In this document: positions 1-8,037 of the stretch, piece by piece | Numbering within the stretch: the stretch's first letter is position 1 | Layout of the letters: each line of letters begins with the position of its first letter | Notes under the pieces: model-generated | Database searches by the model: none | Told to the model about the DNA's origin: nothing | Seen by the model: only the letters and a program-made list of their open reading frames with translations | Program-made: the position numbers and the translations under genes | DNA from: Desulfobacteraceae bacterium 4572_19 | GTDB taxonomy: Bacteria; Desulfobacterota; Desulfobacteria; Desulfobacterales; NBLS01 | Length of the DNA stretch: 21,866 nucleotides | Direction of reading: 5' to 3' | NCBI GenBank assembly: GCA_002084385.1 | Contig: NBLS01000046.1 | Coordinates: 1 to 21,866, forward strand

Positions 1-579
1 GTTTGTATTTTTCTGATTTAAACCCTTTGATGCTGAATTTTTCTTAATAGAATTAATAATGCTATTTGGAACACCATTTTTAGATTTACTATTTTTGGTA
101 TTTGTCCCGGTAGGTACTATACCTGCCTGATTTCTATTTTTAATTTGTGCAAATGGAGATAGAGTAGCAGGGGAATTAGTTAGAATAGGAGGAGCTGTCG
201 GTCTGTCTTTTTTATCATTATAGAGATTTATCCTGATTTTTTTTTCTTTATCGGCAAGAACAACATAATTTGCACCTATCTCATCAACAGTAATGGTTCT
301 TATTTTATCACCCACACGAAAAATTGTTTTTAACTCTTTTTTTTTCTTATCCTTAACAAGCACCATACGTTCATTCCGAATCATAATAATTCCGGTAAAT
401 TCAAGTTCTTTGGATAACTTTTTTGCTTCCAACGATTGTTTGACCTCTGTAACTACCTGATCATTTTTAGGCGTAGGTGAAAAAAGATGTTTTTTAATCA
501 TAGGGTTAGATGCATATGCTGACAATACAAACAAAAACAACATAAATGTAATACTAACTAATATAATTTTTTTAGTCAT
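1..579 (-). CDS. GspC-like secretion-associated protein, partial (C-terminus beyond window)
   Basis: An open frame of 193 codons runs on the minus strand from an ATG at 579 to the window edge without a stop, so the C-terminus is missing. AAGGA lies 6 bases before the ATG and supports this start. The N-terminus (MTKKIILVSITFMLF...) is a signal or anchor segment ending near SAYASNP. Then come an HLFSP motif and a small beta-rich stretch (LEFTGIIMIRNERMVLV...FRVGDKI...GANYVVL) that resembles the homology region of GspC, the inner-membrane clamp of type II secretion; PilP of type IV pili has a similar pattern. The rest is a low-complexity Pro/Asn/Ser/Lys tail. The family match rests on pattern recognition only. 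It follows the secreted protease gene on the same strand, separated by an AB repeat that ends 20 bp before its start codon. Confidence 0.6.
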   Translation of the reverse strand, partial: MTKKIILVSITFMLFLFVLSAYASNPMIKKHLFSPTPKNDQVVTEVKQSLEAKKLSKELEFTGIIMIRNERMVLVKDKKKKELKTIFRVGDKIRTITVDEIGANYVVLADKEKKIRINLYNDKKDRPTAPPILTNSPATLSPFAQIKNRNQAGIVPTGTNTKNSKSKNGVPNSIINSIKKNSASKGLNQKNTN

Positions 580-599
580 TTATTTTCCTTTTAATACTT

Positions 600-746
600 G
601 TAAGCGTTCACACTTCACATAAACAGCTTGTCATATAATAGGACAACTATTATATGACAAGCTGTTTATGCGAATATAAGGCACTTGTAAGTGCTTACAA
701 ATGTGAGATTACCGAAAAATCACATTTCTTGTTCGTGAACGGTTAT
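600..746 (-). repeat. AB composite palindromic element (IS66-like MITE), copy 1
   Basis: The left end is GTAAGCGTTCAC and the right end GTGAACGGTTAT. The A half contains a perfect 23-bp inverted repeat (618-640 and 648-670) around a 7-base loop. The B half carries the AAATGTGA/TCACATTT hairpin. The flanks are TAATACTT (592-599) and AAATACTT (747-754), an 8-bp target duplication with one mismatch. It lies between the protease gene and the GspC-like gene, in the leader of the latter. Confidence 0.9.
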
Positions 747-779
747 AAATACTTTTTATATCATGATTAATTAATTAAT

Positions 780-806
780 CACTAACTATTTATTCAATAG
801 TTAGTG
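780..806. terminator. Inverted repeat spanning the protease stop codon; possible terminator
   Basis: CACTAACTATT (780-790) and AATAGTTAGTG (796-806) are perfect 11-bp arms around a 5-base loop, and the stop codon of the minus-strand protease lies in it. The stem is AT-rich and no clear T-run follows on the minus strand, so termination is only a possibility; the palindrome itself is certain. Confidence 0.35.
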
Positions 807-2445
807 TAATAATATTTTCAAAAATAATATTTCCTTCTTCATAAATCGTCATAATATCTTTTGCAGTATCATCACTTGTTGAATAGATATACATATACCA
901 AATATTTTCACCGGTAGTTGTATATCCTAATTTTCCAAGATTAAGATCAGGGCAAAATGGATTTAAAATATTTACTTCAGACTCAATAATTATCCTTGCA
1001 ATTGAAGGTTCAGATAATCCTGCCTGCCAATCAATAAAAGCACTGCCGTTATAAAAAAACAGAAAATCTTCTCCCTTTAGATTTCCCCCTATTAATATCC
1101 ACTCTTGTTTGGGGGTATCTCCTTTTTTTTGATTTACGTTTAATACACAATAATAATTATCTTGTAAAGTTACCGTTTTATTAATTTCCCCTTTTTCAAA
1201 GCCTATTTTTTCAAAATTATTATACACAGATATCAAAAGATTGCTTCCATCAAGAGCTCCATAACCAAAGATATCATCTTTTCCTGTACTCCCAAGATCC
1301 CTGCATCCGTTATATAAAATATTTCTTATTTCTGCCGGATTTTTAGTGGGAAATTTTGATATTAATGCACAAACTGCTCCTGAAACCATAGGCGTACTAA
1401 ATGAAGTACCGGTGGCACGGGAAGAAATACCTCCAAGGGATATCACATCTACTGCTACCCCGGGAGCAACAATATCAAGCTCTGGTCCCTGTGGTGAAAA
1501 CCAGTATGCTATCGATTCTTTATCATTAAGAGAACCCACAGCTATAACTTCATCCATTATTGCAGGAAATTCAACATCACCTCCGTTGTTTCCGGCGGCA
1601 CTAACAACAAGACACCCGGAATTAGTTGCCGTCTCAATAGCTTGCCTGACAGCTTGGGAATCTGGTATTGTAAGGCTTAAATTTATTACATTTGCTCCCA
1701 TACTTACCGCATAATAGATACCTTCTACAAGTTCTCCTGTTCCAAAGGATAACCCTCCATCTTTGATTAACTTTAAAGGAAGAAATATACATCCCGGGGA
1801 CGTTCTTACAACTATTGAAGTAACCATGGTTCCATGTTCATTATAATCCATGGCTACATGATCCATATCTCCAAAATCCCAGCCACTTCTATCATCAATA
1901 TATCCATTTTCATCATTATCAATTCCATCATCTGGTATTTCACCCAAATTTTGATATAATTGTGAAAAAAAAGATGAATTATCAAGATCAATACCTGTAT
2001 CTAATACTGCAACTACTATTTTATTTCCGTTAGAAATATTAATAATTTTTTCTTTATCAATTATATTTTCCCACTCATACAACTCATCATTTACCTTTTT
2101 TCTTGTTATTGATTGTTTTTTTACCGACTTTACATTAACATCTTCTCTTGTTGTTGGTTTTATCCTAACCGACTTTACGATCTCAACAAATTTAATCTGA
2201 CCTGAACTTTTTAAAGTTTCCAGCACATCTGCTTCATTATCAGCATTAACCCATATTCGATAAATATTTGATGCCGGTATTTGCCTTATCATTTTTACAC
2301 AAGTTGGCCATTTAAAATTATTACCATCGTTTTTAAAGACCACCGTTATCTCAATATTGTTGTCAGCATATACTTGAGAAAAAATTCCTGTAAAGAAAAT
2401 TATACCACAAAAAGCAACTATTAGTATCTTTCTTAAATAATACAA
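790..2445 (-). CDS. Secreted subtilisin-like serine protease (peptidase family S8)
   Basis: This is a 551-residue preproprotein. Residues 1-27 are a signal peptide ending near SQVYA, about 28-135 form an N-terminal propeptide-like region, and the S8 domain runs from about 140 to 400. The catalytic triad is visible: Asp149 (VLDTGID), His204 (EHGTMV) and Ser348 (GTSFSTPMVSGA), with oxyanion Asn286 in AAGNNGG. A DGIDNDENGYIDD segment (173-185) resembles the Asp/Asn-rich, probably calcium-binding insert seen in other secreted subtilases. The last 140 or so residues form a beta-rich C-terminal domain I cannot name. The start is a TTG, chosen because AGGAG lies 7 bases upstream and the signal peptide begins there. 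It should act in the periplasm or outside the cell; the substrate is unknown. No catalytic residue is missing. Confidence 0.93.
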   Translation of the reverse strand: MYYLRKILIVAFCGIIFFTGIFSQVYADNNIEITVVFKNDGNNFKWPTCVKMIRQIPASNIYRIWVNADNEADVLETLKSSGQIKFVEIVKSVRIKPTTREDVNVKSVKKQSITRKKVNDELYEWENIIDKEKIINISNGNKIVVAVLDTGIDLDNSSFFSQLYQNLGEIPDDGIDNDENGYIDDRSGWDFGDMDHVAMDYNEHGTMVTSIVVRTSPGCIFLPLKLIKDGGLSFGTGELVEGIYYAVSMGANVINLSLTIPDSQAVRQAIETATNSGCLVVSAAGNNGGDVEFPAIMDEVIAVGSLNDKESIAYWFSPQGPELDIVAPGVAVDVISLGGISSRATGTSFSTPMVSGAVCALISKFPTKNPAEIRNILYNGCRDLGSTGKDDIFGYGALDGSNLLISVYNNFEKIGFEKGEINKTVTLQDNYYCVLNVNQKKGDTPKQEWILIGGNLKGEDFLFFYNGSAFIDWQAGLSEPSIARIIIESEVNILNPFCPDLNLGKLGYTTTGENIWYMYIYSTSDDTAKDIMTIYEEGNIIFENIITLTIE

Positions 2446-2467
2446 TTTGCAACTCCTTTTTATAAAT

Positions 2468-2533
2468 GTAAGCGTTCACGCTTACAAATGTGAGATTACC
2501 GAAAAATCACATTTCTTGTTCGTGAATGGTTAC
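2468..2533 (-). repeat. AB element with collapsed A half (copy 2)
   Basis: The sequence begins GTAAGCGTTCA and is joined directly to CGCTTAC, so the A hairpin has been deleted between its two terminal repeats. A full B half follows, ending GTGAATGGTTAC. No flanking duplication is visible. It lies 23 bp upstream of the protease TTG start and leaves the ribosome binding site intact. Positions 2534-2690 beyond it hold nothing I recognise. Confidence 0.8.
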
Positions 2534-2690
2534 CTGAATAGTTATAAGCAGATCACTATGACCATCTTCTTTTCGTTTAAGGTATAACCATTGCATAAAT
2601 AATGCCTGAACGAGAGTCTCTGTTTTTTTACAAATCAAGTTAAAAAAAATGGTTAAATTACACCACAATAGTTTTAACAGCAGGAATAAG

Positions 2691-4472
2691 CTATCGTTTT
2701 AATGCCGGATCTAACTTATACGCATCATTAAAATGTAAAATAGCCTCTCTATCTTTTCCTATTATTTGACAAACTACACCTAAGTTATAATGGGCTCTTG
2801 AGTATTTAGAATTAATACGTATTGCGTTTGTGTATTGCTCGTATGCTTTTTTATAGTCTTTTAATTTGTAATATACGTTGCCAAGACTGTATTGAACCTC
2901 TGCATCCTGGGGATTTTTTTCTAATATATAAGAAAATTCAATAATTGCTTTATCAAATTTTTCCAGATGAAACAGTGCAATTCCCAAATTTTTACGTGTA
3001 TTAACATGGTCCGGATCTATTGTAATCGCTTTGTTAAAATAACTAATAGCTTTATCATATGCCTTGGTTTCAAATAATAATATTCCAACATTATTATAAG
3101 CTTTTATATGATTTGGATTTATTCTAATTGTTTCTAAATAGTGAAAAATAGCTTTGTCAGTATTGGTTGTTTCAATTTTACTTGTTAGGGGTTTACTTGT
3201 TAAGGTTTTATCAATTTTATTCCTATCTAAAGCCTCGCCAAGATTAAAATGGGACATGGAGTTATTATAGTGTTTCTTTAAACTATCCTCCCACAACAAT
3301 CTGCTGTTTGCCCATATATAATTTCTTTGAATGGTTTGTACTGAAAAAAAAATAATCACAATAATAATTGTAAGGTAGGATGTTAATTTATTTTGAAATA
3401 ATTTTAAAATTGCGTATGTAAAAAATAAAAAAGGTCCAACGGCGGCAATGTAAACATAACGATCAGCCATTTTTGTTGAAATTGGAATAATATTAGATGC
3501 CGGAACCCATGCTATCAAAAACCATCCCATACAAAAAAGATATATTTTTTTATCTTGTATTGTTTGATAAATAACAAATAGTATCATTGTTATTATTGCA
3601 ATAAAAACAGTATAAATAGGATTATTCATTGGATGGGGCATATCTGCACCACCGGAACCGCCGGTAACAAGAGCTATCCAGAGAAGTGGAACAAAAAATA
3701 GACAAAATACAACATAAGGAAGATAATAAACCCATCTTTTTTTCAACACTTTAAATGGATTATTGCTTTCGTCTCGGCAAAAATCGAATAAAAAAAATAA
3801 TCCGGGAGTTACCACGCCAAAGGGGCTGGATAGTACAGTTAAGACACAGAAAATAAAAGATGTAAAAGCTGCAAGGGGATGATATTTTTCATTTTCAGAA
3901 CTTTTTATAAAAAAAAGAAATGATACAAATGTAAAAAAGGCAAGTTCCACATATTTTCTTGAAGTAACCCATGTAACAGACTCAACATTTACCGGATGTA
4001 CAATAAAAAGAGTTGCCACTATTAGAGCAATTATTCTATAAAGTTTATTTGTATCTTCTGGATTTAAGTCTATTCCACGTATTTGGGGTAATAAATATAC
4101 CATGGTAAAAAAAAGAAAAATACCGGCAAGGCTATGAAAAAGGATATTATGAAGATGATACGCAATGGGATTAAGCTTCCAAAAATGATAATCAACTGCA
4201 TAACTTAAAACTCGTATGGGTTGAAAAGTGCTGCCTTTGTGAGGGGTTAAAATCCGTTTTATATTTGCAAAATCAAGGGAACGAATGGTAGTATTATTTA
4301 CAACAAATCCATCATCATCCCAGTTGGTAAATTCATTATGAATGGAGTTTGCATAGATAGCAAATGAGATCCCAATAATAAAAATAACTGAATAAATAAA
4401 AAATTTTTTATTGGAAATTTTTGCCAATGTGGCAGGTTTGTCACTTTTGATTTGTTTTTTTGTAGTTTGCAT
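2691..4472 (-). CDS. Multi-span membrane protein with C-terminal TPRs (TMTC/GT-C-like)
   Basis: The start is placed at the ATG at 4472 (MQTTKKQIKSDK) because GAGGT lies 5 bases upstream; a TTG at 4496 would add 8 residues but has a weaker site. The 593-residue product has a first membrane segment at about 22-41, then an acidic loop NEFTNWDDDGFVVNN. Multiple hydrophobic segments follow to about residue 385, then roughly four to five TPR units to the end (motifs such as AYNNVGILLFETKAYDKAISYFNKA). An Asp-rich first lumenal loop with polytopic membrane and TPR parts is the plan of TMTC/DUF1736 proteins, related to GT-C glycosyltransferases using lipid-linked sugars. A sugar-transferase role is inference. 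The stretch from GGSGGADMPHPMNNP to IYTVF is shorter than I expect for the family, so a segment may be missing. A hydrophilic insert (TLTSKPLTSKIETTNTDK) sits just before the TPRs. Confidence 0.8.
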   Translation of the reverse strand: MQTTKKQIKSDKPATLAKISNKKFFIYSVIFIIGISFAIYANSIHNEFTNWDDDGFVVNNTTIRSLDFANIKRILTPHKGSTFQPIRVLSYAVDYHFWKLNPIAYHLHNILFHSLAGIFLFFTMVYLLPQIRGIDLNPEDTNKLYRIIALIVATLFIVHPVNVESVTWVTSRKYVELAFFTFVSFLFFIKSSENEKYHPLAAFTSFIFCVLTVLSSPFGVVTPGLFFLFDFCRDESNNPFKVLKKRWVYYLPYVVFCLFFVPLLWIALVTGGSGGADMPHPMNNPIYTVFIAIITMILFVIYQTIQDKKIYLFCMGWFLIAWVPASNIIPISTKMADRYVYIAAVGPFLFFTYAILKLFQNKLTSYLTIIIVIIFFSVQTIQRNYIWANSRLLWEDSLKKHYNNSMSHFNLGEALDRNKIDKTLTSKPLTSKIETTNTDKAIFHYLETIRINPNHIKAYNNVGILLFETKAYDKAISYFNKAITIDPDHVNTRKNLGIALFHLEKFDKAIIEFSYILEKNPQDAEVQYSLGNVYYKLKDYKKAYEQYTNAIRINSKYSRAHYNLGVVCQIIGKDREAILHFNDAYKLDPALKR

Positions 4473-4657
4473 ATTTACCTCATTTTTTAATAACAATTTA
4501 TCTCTTTACTTTTATTTACGACCTTATAACATCTTGTATTGTATAATGTCCAACTAATAACAGGGTAATAGATTATTATAAAAAATAGTTGCCTGTTAAG
4601 TAATAATTTGTTATGCGTCTATTTTAAATGTTAATTAAGGGTTCGCCCTAAGCATTG

Positions 4658-4726
4658 GTAACCGTTCACGACCAAGAAATGTGATTTTTCGGTAATCTCA
4701 CATTTGTAAGCGTTCACAAGTGCATT
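4658..4726 (+). repeat. B half plus the stub of A (copy 3)
   Basis: The left end GTAACCGTTCAC leads into the B hairpin (AAATGTGA/TCACATTT), then GTAAGCGTTCACAAGTGC, the first bases of A. A then stops and unrelated sequence follows. Order and orientation match the full composite at 8767-8922. It lies in the leader of the aminotransferase gene and contains an in-frame GTG (4720) that is probably not its start. The divergent spacer 4473-4657 has only a small AGGG-TTCG-CCCT hairpin near 4638-4649. Confidence 0.8.
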
Positions 4727-4764
4727 ATATACTGGTTTATATCAGGGAAAACTTGGGGGAAATT

Positions 4765-5880
4765 ATGACAATATCGAAAAAGGTTGAGCAAATTATTTCT
4801 AAATCATCCTGGATACGAAAAATGTTTGAAGAGGGTGCTCGACTTAAAGCTGAACATGGGAAAGATAATGTTTTTGATTTTAGTATTGGAAATCCTAATC
4901 TTCAACCTCCAGATGAGTTTCAAGAAGCTCTTGAAAAAACGGCTATGCATAAAATCCATGGCAGGCACTCTTACATGCCTAATGCCGGTTTACCTGATGT
5001 GCGAGAGAAAATTGCTGAATTTGGTGCGTTAAATGTTATTTTTAAAACAATTATAAACCCGGGCGATGAAATTATATGCCCGTCTCCCTTTTTTGTTGAA
5101 TATACATTTTATGCTGATAACCATGGGGGTGTGCTTAAAACCGTTCCAACAAATTCAGATTTTACATTAAATCTTGAATCTATTGAAGAGGCAATTGGTG
5201 ATAAAACCAAGGCCGTTTTAATTAACTCTCCAAATAATCCTACAGGTCAGATTTATTCTGCCGAAAGTTTAAAAAAATTAGGAGATCTTCTTGAAAAGAA
5301 AAGTCGTGAATTAAATCGCTGTATTTACCTTATATCTGATGAGCCTTACAGAAAAATTATTTTTGATGATGTAACTGTTCCAAGTATATTTAAAGCATAT
5401 AAAGAGAGTATCGTAATTACTTCTTACTCTAAAGATCTTTCAATTCCAGGTGAAAGAATAGGGTTTCTTGCTGTAAATCCTGCATGTACACATAAAACAG
5501 CTATTCTAAGCGGAGCAGCTCTTTCAAATAGAATTTTAGGATTTGTTAATGCTCCGGCTTTAATGCAGAGAGTTTTAGCAAAAGTACAAGGCTTTAAAGT
5601 TGATATAGGGCAGTATAAAAGAAAAAGAGATTTGTTTTGTAAAGGACTTGCAGAGTGTGGTTATGAATTTTTAACACCTCCGGGAGCATTTTATCTTTTC
5701 CCCAAATGTCCTATATCTGATGATGTTAAATTTGTCAGGGCTTTGCAGGAAGAATTAATACTTGCAGTACCTGGAAGTGGTTTTGGAGGTCCCGGGTATT
5801 TCAGGCTGGCTTTTTGTGTGGAAGATCAATCTATAATAGATGCAATGCCGGGCTTTGCAAAAGTTATAAAAAATTTTTAA
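4765..5880 (+). CDS. PLP-dependent aminotransferase, class I/II, with an internal deletion
   Basis: The start is ATG 4765 with GGGGGA 4 bases upstream; an in-frame GTG at 4720 lies inside a repeat and is rejected. The 371-residue product has fold-type I aminotransferase motifs: IGNPN near 41, GHS/Y-MPNAG near 70, NSPNNPTG (154-161), SDEPY (191-195), the PLP lysine Lys223 in SYSKDLSIPGERIG, and GPGYFRLAFC near the C-terminus. The spacing is wrong at one place: VREKIAE runs directly into FGALNVIFK at residues 80-94. Relatives carry about 25 more residues there, ending in the glycine-rich turn that contacts the PLP phosphate. The deletion is in frame (near base 5020). The enzyme would transfer amino groups between amino and keto acids, but the loss touches the cofactor site and activity is doubtful. 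The substrate cannot be told. Confidence 0.9.
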   Translation: MTISKKVEQIISKSSWIRKMFEEGARLKAEHGKDNVFDFSIGNPNLQPPDEFQEALEKTAMHKIHGRHSYMPNAGLPDVREKIAEFGALNVIFKTIINPGDEIICPSPFFVEYTFYADNHGGVLKTVPTNSDFTLNLESIEEAIGDKTKAVLINSPNNPTGQIYSAESLKKLGDLLEKKSRELNRCIYLISDEPYRKIIFDDVTVPSIFKAYKESIVITSYSKDLSIPGERIGFLAVNPACTHKTAILSGAALSNRILGFVNAPALMQRVLAKVQGFKVDIGQYKRKRDLFCKGLAECGYEFLTPPGAFYLFPKCPISDDVKFVRALQEELILAVPGSGFGGPGYFRLAFCVEDQSIIDAMPGFAKVIKNF

Positions 5881-5882
5881 GA

Positions 5883-5960
5883 ACTTGCTATGGTGAATAT
5901 TACGCCATAATAAAAAACGAAAGTCTTTATAGTAGAGCTTTTTCAGAGACTTTCATATAA
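5883..5960 (+). repeat. C-family repeat, copy 1 (upstream of hypA)
   Basis: It begins AACTTGCTATGG right after the aminotransferase stop codon and ends GAGACTTTCATATAAA 10 bases before the hypA start. The arms CGAAAGTCT and AGACTTTCAT form a hairpin. On the minus strand the hairpin is followed by TTTTTTATTG, so it could terminate minus-strand transcription. Confidence 0.75.
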
Positions 5961-5970
5961 AGGAAAAAAT

Positions 5971-6318
5971 ATGCACGAAATGGGCATTGCGACTCAACTT
6001 GTTGAAATTGCAATTTCTTCAATACCTGACGATATGGAAGGAGTGCATATTGAAGCAGTTAATGTTGAGGTTGGAAAATTATCATCAATTGTTCCTGATA
6101 GCTTAAGTTTTTGTTTTGATATTGCAGTTAAAGATACTGTAATAGATGGTGCAAAACTTAATATTAAACAACTTCCCGTAACTGCTTTATGCAAGGAGTG
6201 TCATCATACTTTTACCATGGATGAACCCCTGTTTCTTTGCCCTGAATGTAAATGTAGTTCTATTGATCTTCTTTCAGGACGTGAACTTGATATTATTTCG
6301 ATGGATGTTGCACAATAA
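5971..6318 (+). CDS. hypA: Hydrogenase maturation nickel/zinc protein HypA
   Basis: The product has 115 residues, the usual length for HypA. It starts MHEMGIATQLVEIA, where His2 belongs to the nickel-binding N-terminus of the family, and ends in a zinc ribbon with two CxxC pairs (Cys74/Cys77 and Cys90/Cys93). HypA works with HypB to deliver nickel to the large subunit of [NiFe] hydrogenase in the cytoplasm. AAAGGA upstream serves as ribosome binding site, directly after a C repeat. hypB follows 11 bases after its stop codon. No hydrogenase structural gene and no other hyp gene is in the window. The gene looks intact. Confidence 0.95.
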   Translation: MHEMGIATQLVEIAISSIPDDMEGVHIEAVNVEVGKLSSIVPDSLSFCFDIAVKDTVIDGAKLNIKQLPVTALCKECHHTFTMDEPLFLCPECKCSSIDLLSGRELDIISMDVAQ

Positions 6319-6329
6319 ATGGGAAAAAT

Positions 6330-7010
6330 ATGGAAATAAAAATAATGAAAAAAGTTCTTGATGCTAACGAAACTGTTGCTGAAAAGAACCGAAAAATATT
6401 TGCTGAAAAAAATGTTTTTGTGCTGAATGTTATGAGTTCGCCCGGATCCGGTAAAACTGAAGTTCTTCATAAAACATTAAAGAAAATAATGCCACAGATA
6501 AAAACGGCTGTAATTGTTGGTGATATTTGCACGACAAATGATGCAGATCGTCTTGCAGTCAGCGGTGCTTTAGCAATACAGATAAATACAGATAAGTTTG
6601 GTGGTGATTGTCATTTATCTGCTGGCATGATAGAAAAAACAGCAGGTACGTTAGATCTTGCTTCTTTAGATCTTCTTATAGTTGAAAATATAGGAAACCT
6701 TGTATGTCCTGCAGAATTTGATATAGGCGAAGATGCCAGAGTCGTTCTTTTAAGTGTAACAGAAGGTGAAGATAAACCATTAAAATATCCATTAATGTTT
6801 AGACTTGCAGATGCAGTTCTTTTAAATAAGATAGATTTAATTCCCTATCTTGATTTTGATAAAAAAGAGGCATTAAACAATATGTATAAGGTTCACTCCC
6901 AAATGCCGGTTTTTGAAATTTCTGCAAAAACAGGTTCACAAGTGCCTTATATTCGCATAAACAGCTTGTCATATAATAGTTGTCCTATATATGACAAGCT
7001 GTTTATGTGA
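6330..7010 (+). CDS. hypB: Hydrogenase maturation GTPase HypB with repeat-derived C-terminus
   Basis: The 226-residue SIMIBI GTPase shows Walker A PGSGKT (38-43), the switch segment with GDICTTNDADR (64-74), metal-site residues Cys94-His95 (GGDCHLSAGM) and Cys126 (NLVCPAEFD), and the guanine specificity motif NKID (166-169). It lacks an N-terminal His-rich nickel-storage stretch. HypB hydrolyses GTP during nickel insertion into [NiFe] hydrogenase, with HypA. The family pattern holds up to FEISAKTG (202). There relatives continue with a short EGMDEW-like helix. Instead the last 24 residues (SQVPYIRINSL...YNSCPIYDKLFM) and the TGA stop come from an A palindromic repeat. The G domain is complete, so partial or full function is plausible. 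GGGA before the ATG is the likely ribosome binding site. Confidence 0.93.
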   Translation: MEIKIMKKVLDANETVAEKNRKIFAEKNVFVLNVMSSPGSGKTEVLHKTLKKIMPQIKTAVIVGDICTTNDADRLAVSGALAIQINTDKFGGDCHLSAGMIEKTAGTLDLASLDLLIVENIGNLVCPAEFDIGEDARVVLLSVTEGEDKPLKYPLMFRLADAVLLNKIDLIPYLDFDKKEALNNMYKVHSQMPVFEISAKTGSQVPYIRINSLSYNSCPIYDKLFM

Positions 7011-7035
7011 AGATGAGGTGCTTGTGAACGCTTAC
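6933..7035 (+). repeat. A palindromic element overlapping the hypB 3' end (copy 4)
   Basis: The sequence begins at GGTTCACAAGTGCC, having lost most of the usual GTAAGC end, and finishes with an intact GTGAACGCTTAC. Near-perfect arms starting CATAAACAGCTTGTCATATA form the hairpin. The first 78 bases are translated as the end of HypB. No clear target duplication is visible. The B half, expected on the left, is absent. Confidence 0.9.
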
Positions 7036-7085
7036 AAAAATAAATAGTAGTTGTTTATGAGTAAATAAAATTGGGGTTGAAAAGT

Positions 7086-7997
7086 ATGAATATAAGAAAA
7101 TCTGCTTTTGCCGGAAGCTGGTATCCTGATACTTCCGGAAAATGTGAAATTGAGATTAAACAGTTTCTCAATGATCCTATTATTGTACAGCCTCCATCCA
7201 AAAAATATATTGCCGGAATTGTGCCTCATGCCGGCTGGTATTTTTCGGGAAGTATAGCCTGTAATGTTATAAGCTTACTGCAAGATAGTAATAAACCGGA
7301 AGGTAGTAAACCGGAAGATAGTAACCCGGAAGGTAGTAAATCAGAAGATAGTAAAATAGACGTGATGGTAATTTTTGGAATGCATCTTCCCCCGGAATCA
7401 CGACCTTATATTATGACTCAAGGTGCGTGGCAAACACCATTTGGTGATATTAAAATTCATGAAAATTTTGCAAGTGAAATAGAAAAACAATTTGATTTTA
7501 ATGTGGAAACAGTTAATAGTCATGTTCAGGATAATACAATAGAATTACAACTTCCTTTTGTTAAGTATTTTTTTAATACAACAAAAATAGTACCCATAGG
7601 GGTTCCACCTTTAAAAAATGCTATGGATATTGGCAAAAGTGTTGTAGAGATTGCAGAGAAACTTGATTTAAATATAAAAGTTTTAGGATCAACCGACCTT
7701 ACACATTATGGACCAAATTATGGGTTTTCTCGTAAAATAACAGGACAGTCTGCCATTGACTGGGTACGAAATGAAAATGATAAAAAAGCAATAGATGCTA
7801 TGGTTGCTATGAGTTCTGAAACTATTCTTGCAGAGAGTATAACTAATCAAAATACCTGTTGTGGCGGTGCTGTTGCTGCAACTATATCGGCTGCAAAAGA
7901 ACTTGGAAGTCAAAAAGGAGTTTCTGTAGCCTATGCTACAAGTTACGATAAGCATAAAGAAGAAAGTTTTGTAGGATATTCGGGAATTGTATTTTAA
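7086..7997 (+). CDS. amrB: AmmeMemoRadiSam system protein B (MEMO1 family)
   Basis: The start is ATG 7086, after a weak GGGG site; the open frame extends upstream to a TTG at 7071. The 303-residue product begins IRKSAFAGSWYP and keeps the MEMO signatures: VPHAGWYFSG (the family HAGW), GMHLPP at the position of the usual G-x-x-H motif, STDLTHYG, and CCGGAVAATI. The MEMO fold resembles LigB-type extradiol dioxygenases with a His-based metal site. In bacteria it is often found with an AMMECR1 protein and a radical SAM enzyme, whose joint function is unknown; neither partner is in this window. Residues 66-91 are a hydrophilic tandem repeat (EGSKP EDSNP EGSKS EDSKI) inserted between conserved segments. 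The gene follows hypB, separated by an A repeat. Confidence 0.92.
   Translation: MNIRKSAFAGSWYPDTSGKCEIEIKQFLNDPIIVQPPSKKYIAGIVPHAGWYFSGSIACNVISLLQDSNKPEGSKPEDSNPEGSKSEDSKIDVMVIFGMHLPPESRPYIMTQGAWQTPFGDIKIHENFASEIEKQFDFNVETVNSHVQDNTIELQLPFVKYFFNTTKIVPIGVPPLKNAMDIGKSVVEIAEKLDLNIKVLGSTDLTHYGPNYGFSRKITGQSAIDWVRNENDKKAIDAMVAMSSETILAESITNQNTCCGGAVAATISAAKELGSQKGVSVAYATSYDKHKEESFVGYSGIVF
7281..7358 (+). repeat. 15-bp coding minisatellite in amrB
   Basis: Four 15-bp units start at 7299, 7314, 7329 and 7344 (GAAGGTAGTAAACCG and GAAGATAGTAACCCG types), preceded by an 18-bp variant unit. They encode alternating EGSK/EDSK pentapeptides in frame. Copy number is likely to vary between strains by slippage. 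Confidence 0.85.
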
Positions 7998-8037
7998 TAA
8001 TTGCCCTATTGGGTAAAACAGATGAAAGGAAACAGTG

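Noticed and set aside
1346..1714. Plus-strand open frame inside the protease gene
   Set aside because: It is antisense to the catalytic domain of the S8 protease, has no recognisable domain and no ribosome binding site.
4540..4620. Possible integron attC site (inverted TAACAGG/CCTGTTA near GTTATGC)
   Set aside because: The core motif does not fit GTTRRRY, no second copy is present, and no integrase is nearby.
4720..4764. GTG start giving the aminotransferase 15 extra residues
   Set aside because: The GTG lies in the stub of an A repeat with no ribosome binding site; ATG 4765 has GGGGGA just upstream and matches the expected N-terminus.
6933..7043. Target duplication around the A element in hypB (AAAAACAG/AAAAATAA)
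   Set aside because: Only 6 of 8 bases match in A-rich sequence and the element end is truncated, so it is not distinguishable from chance.
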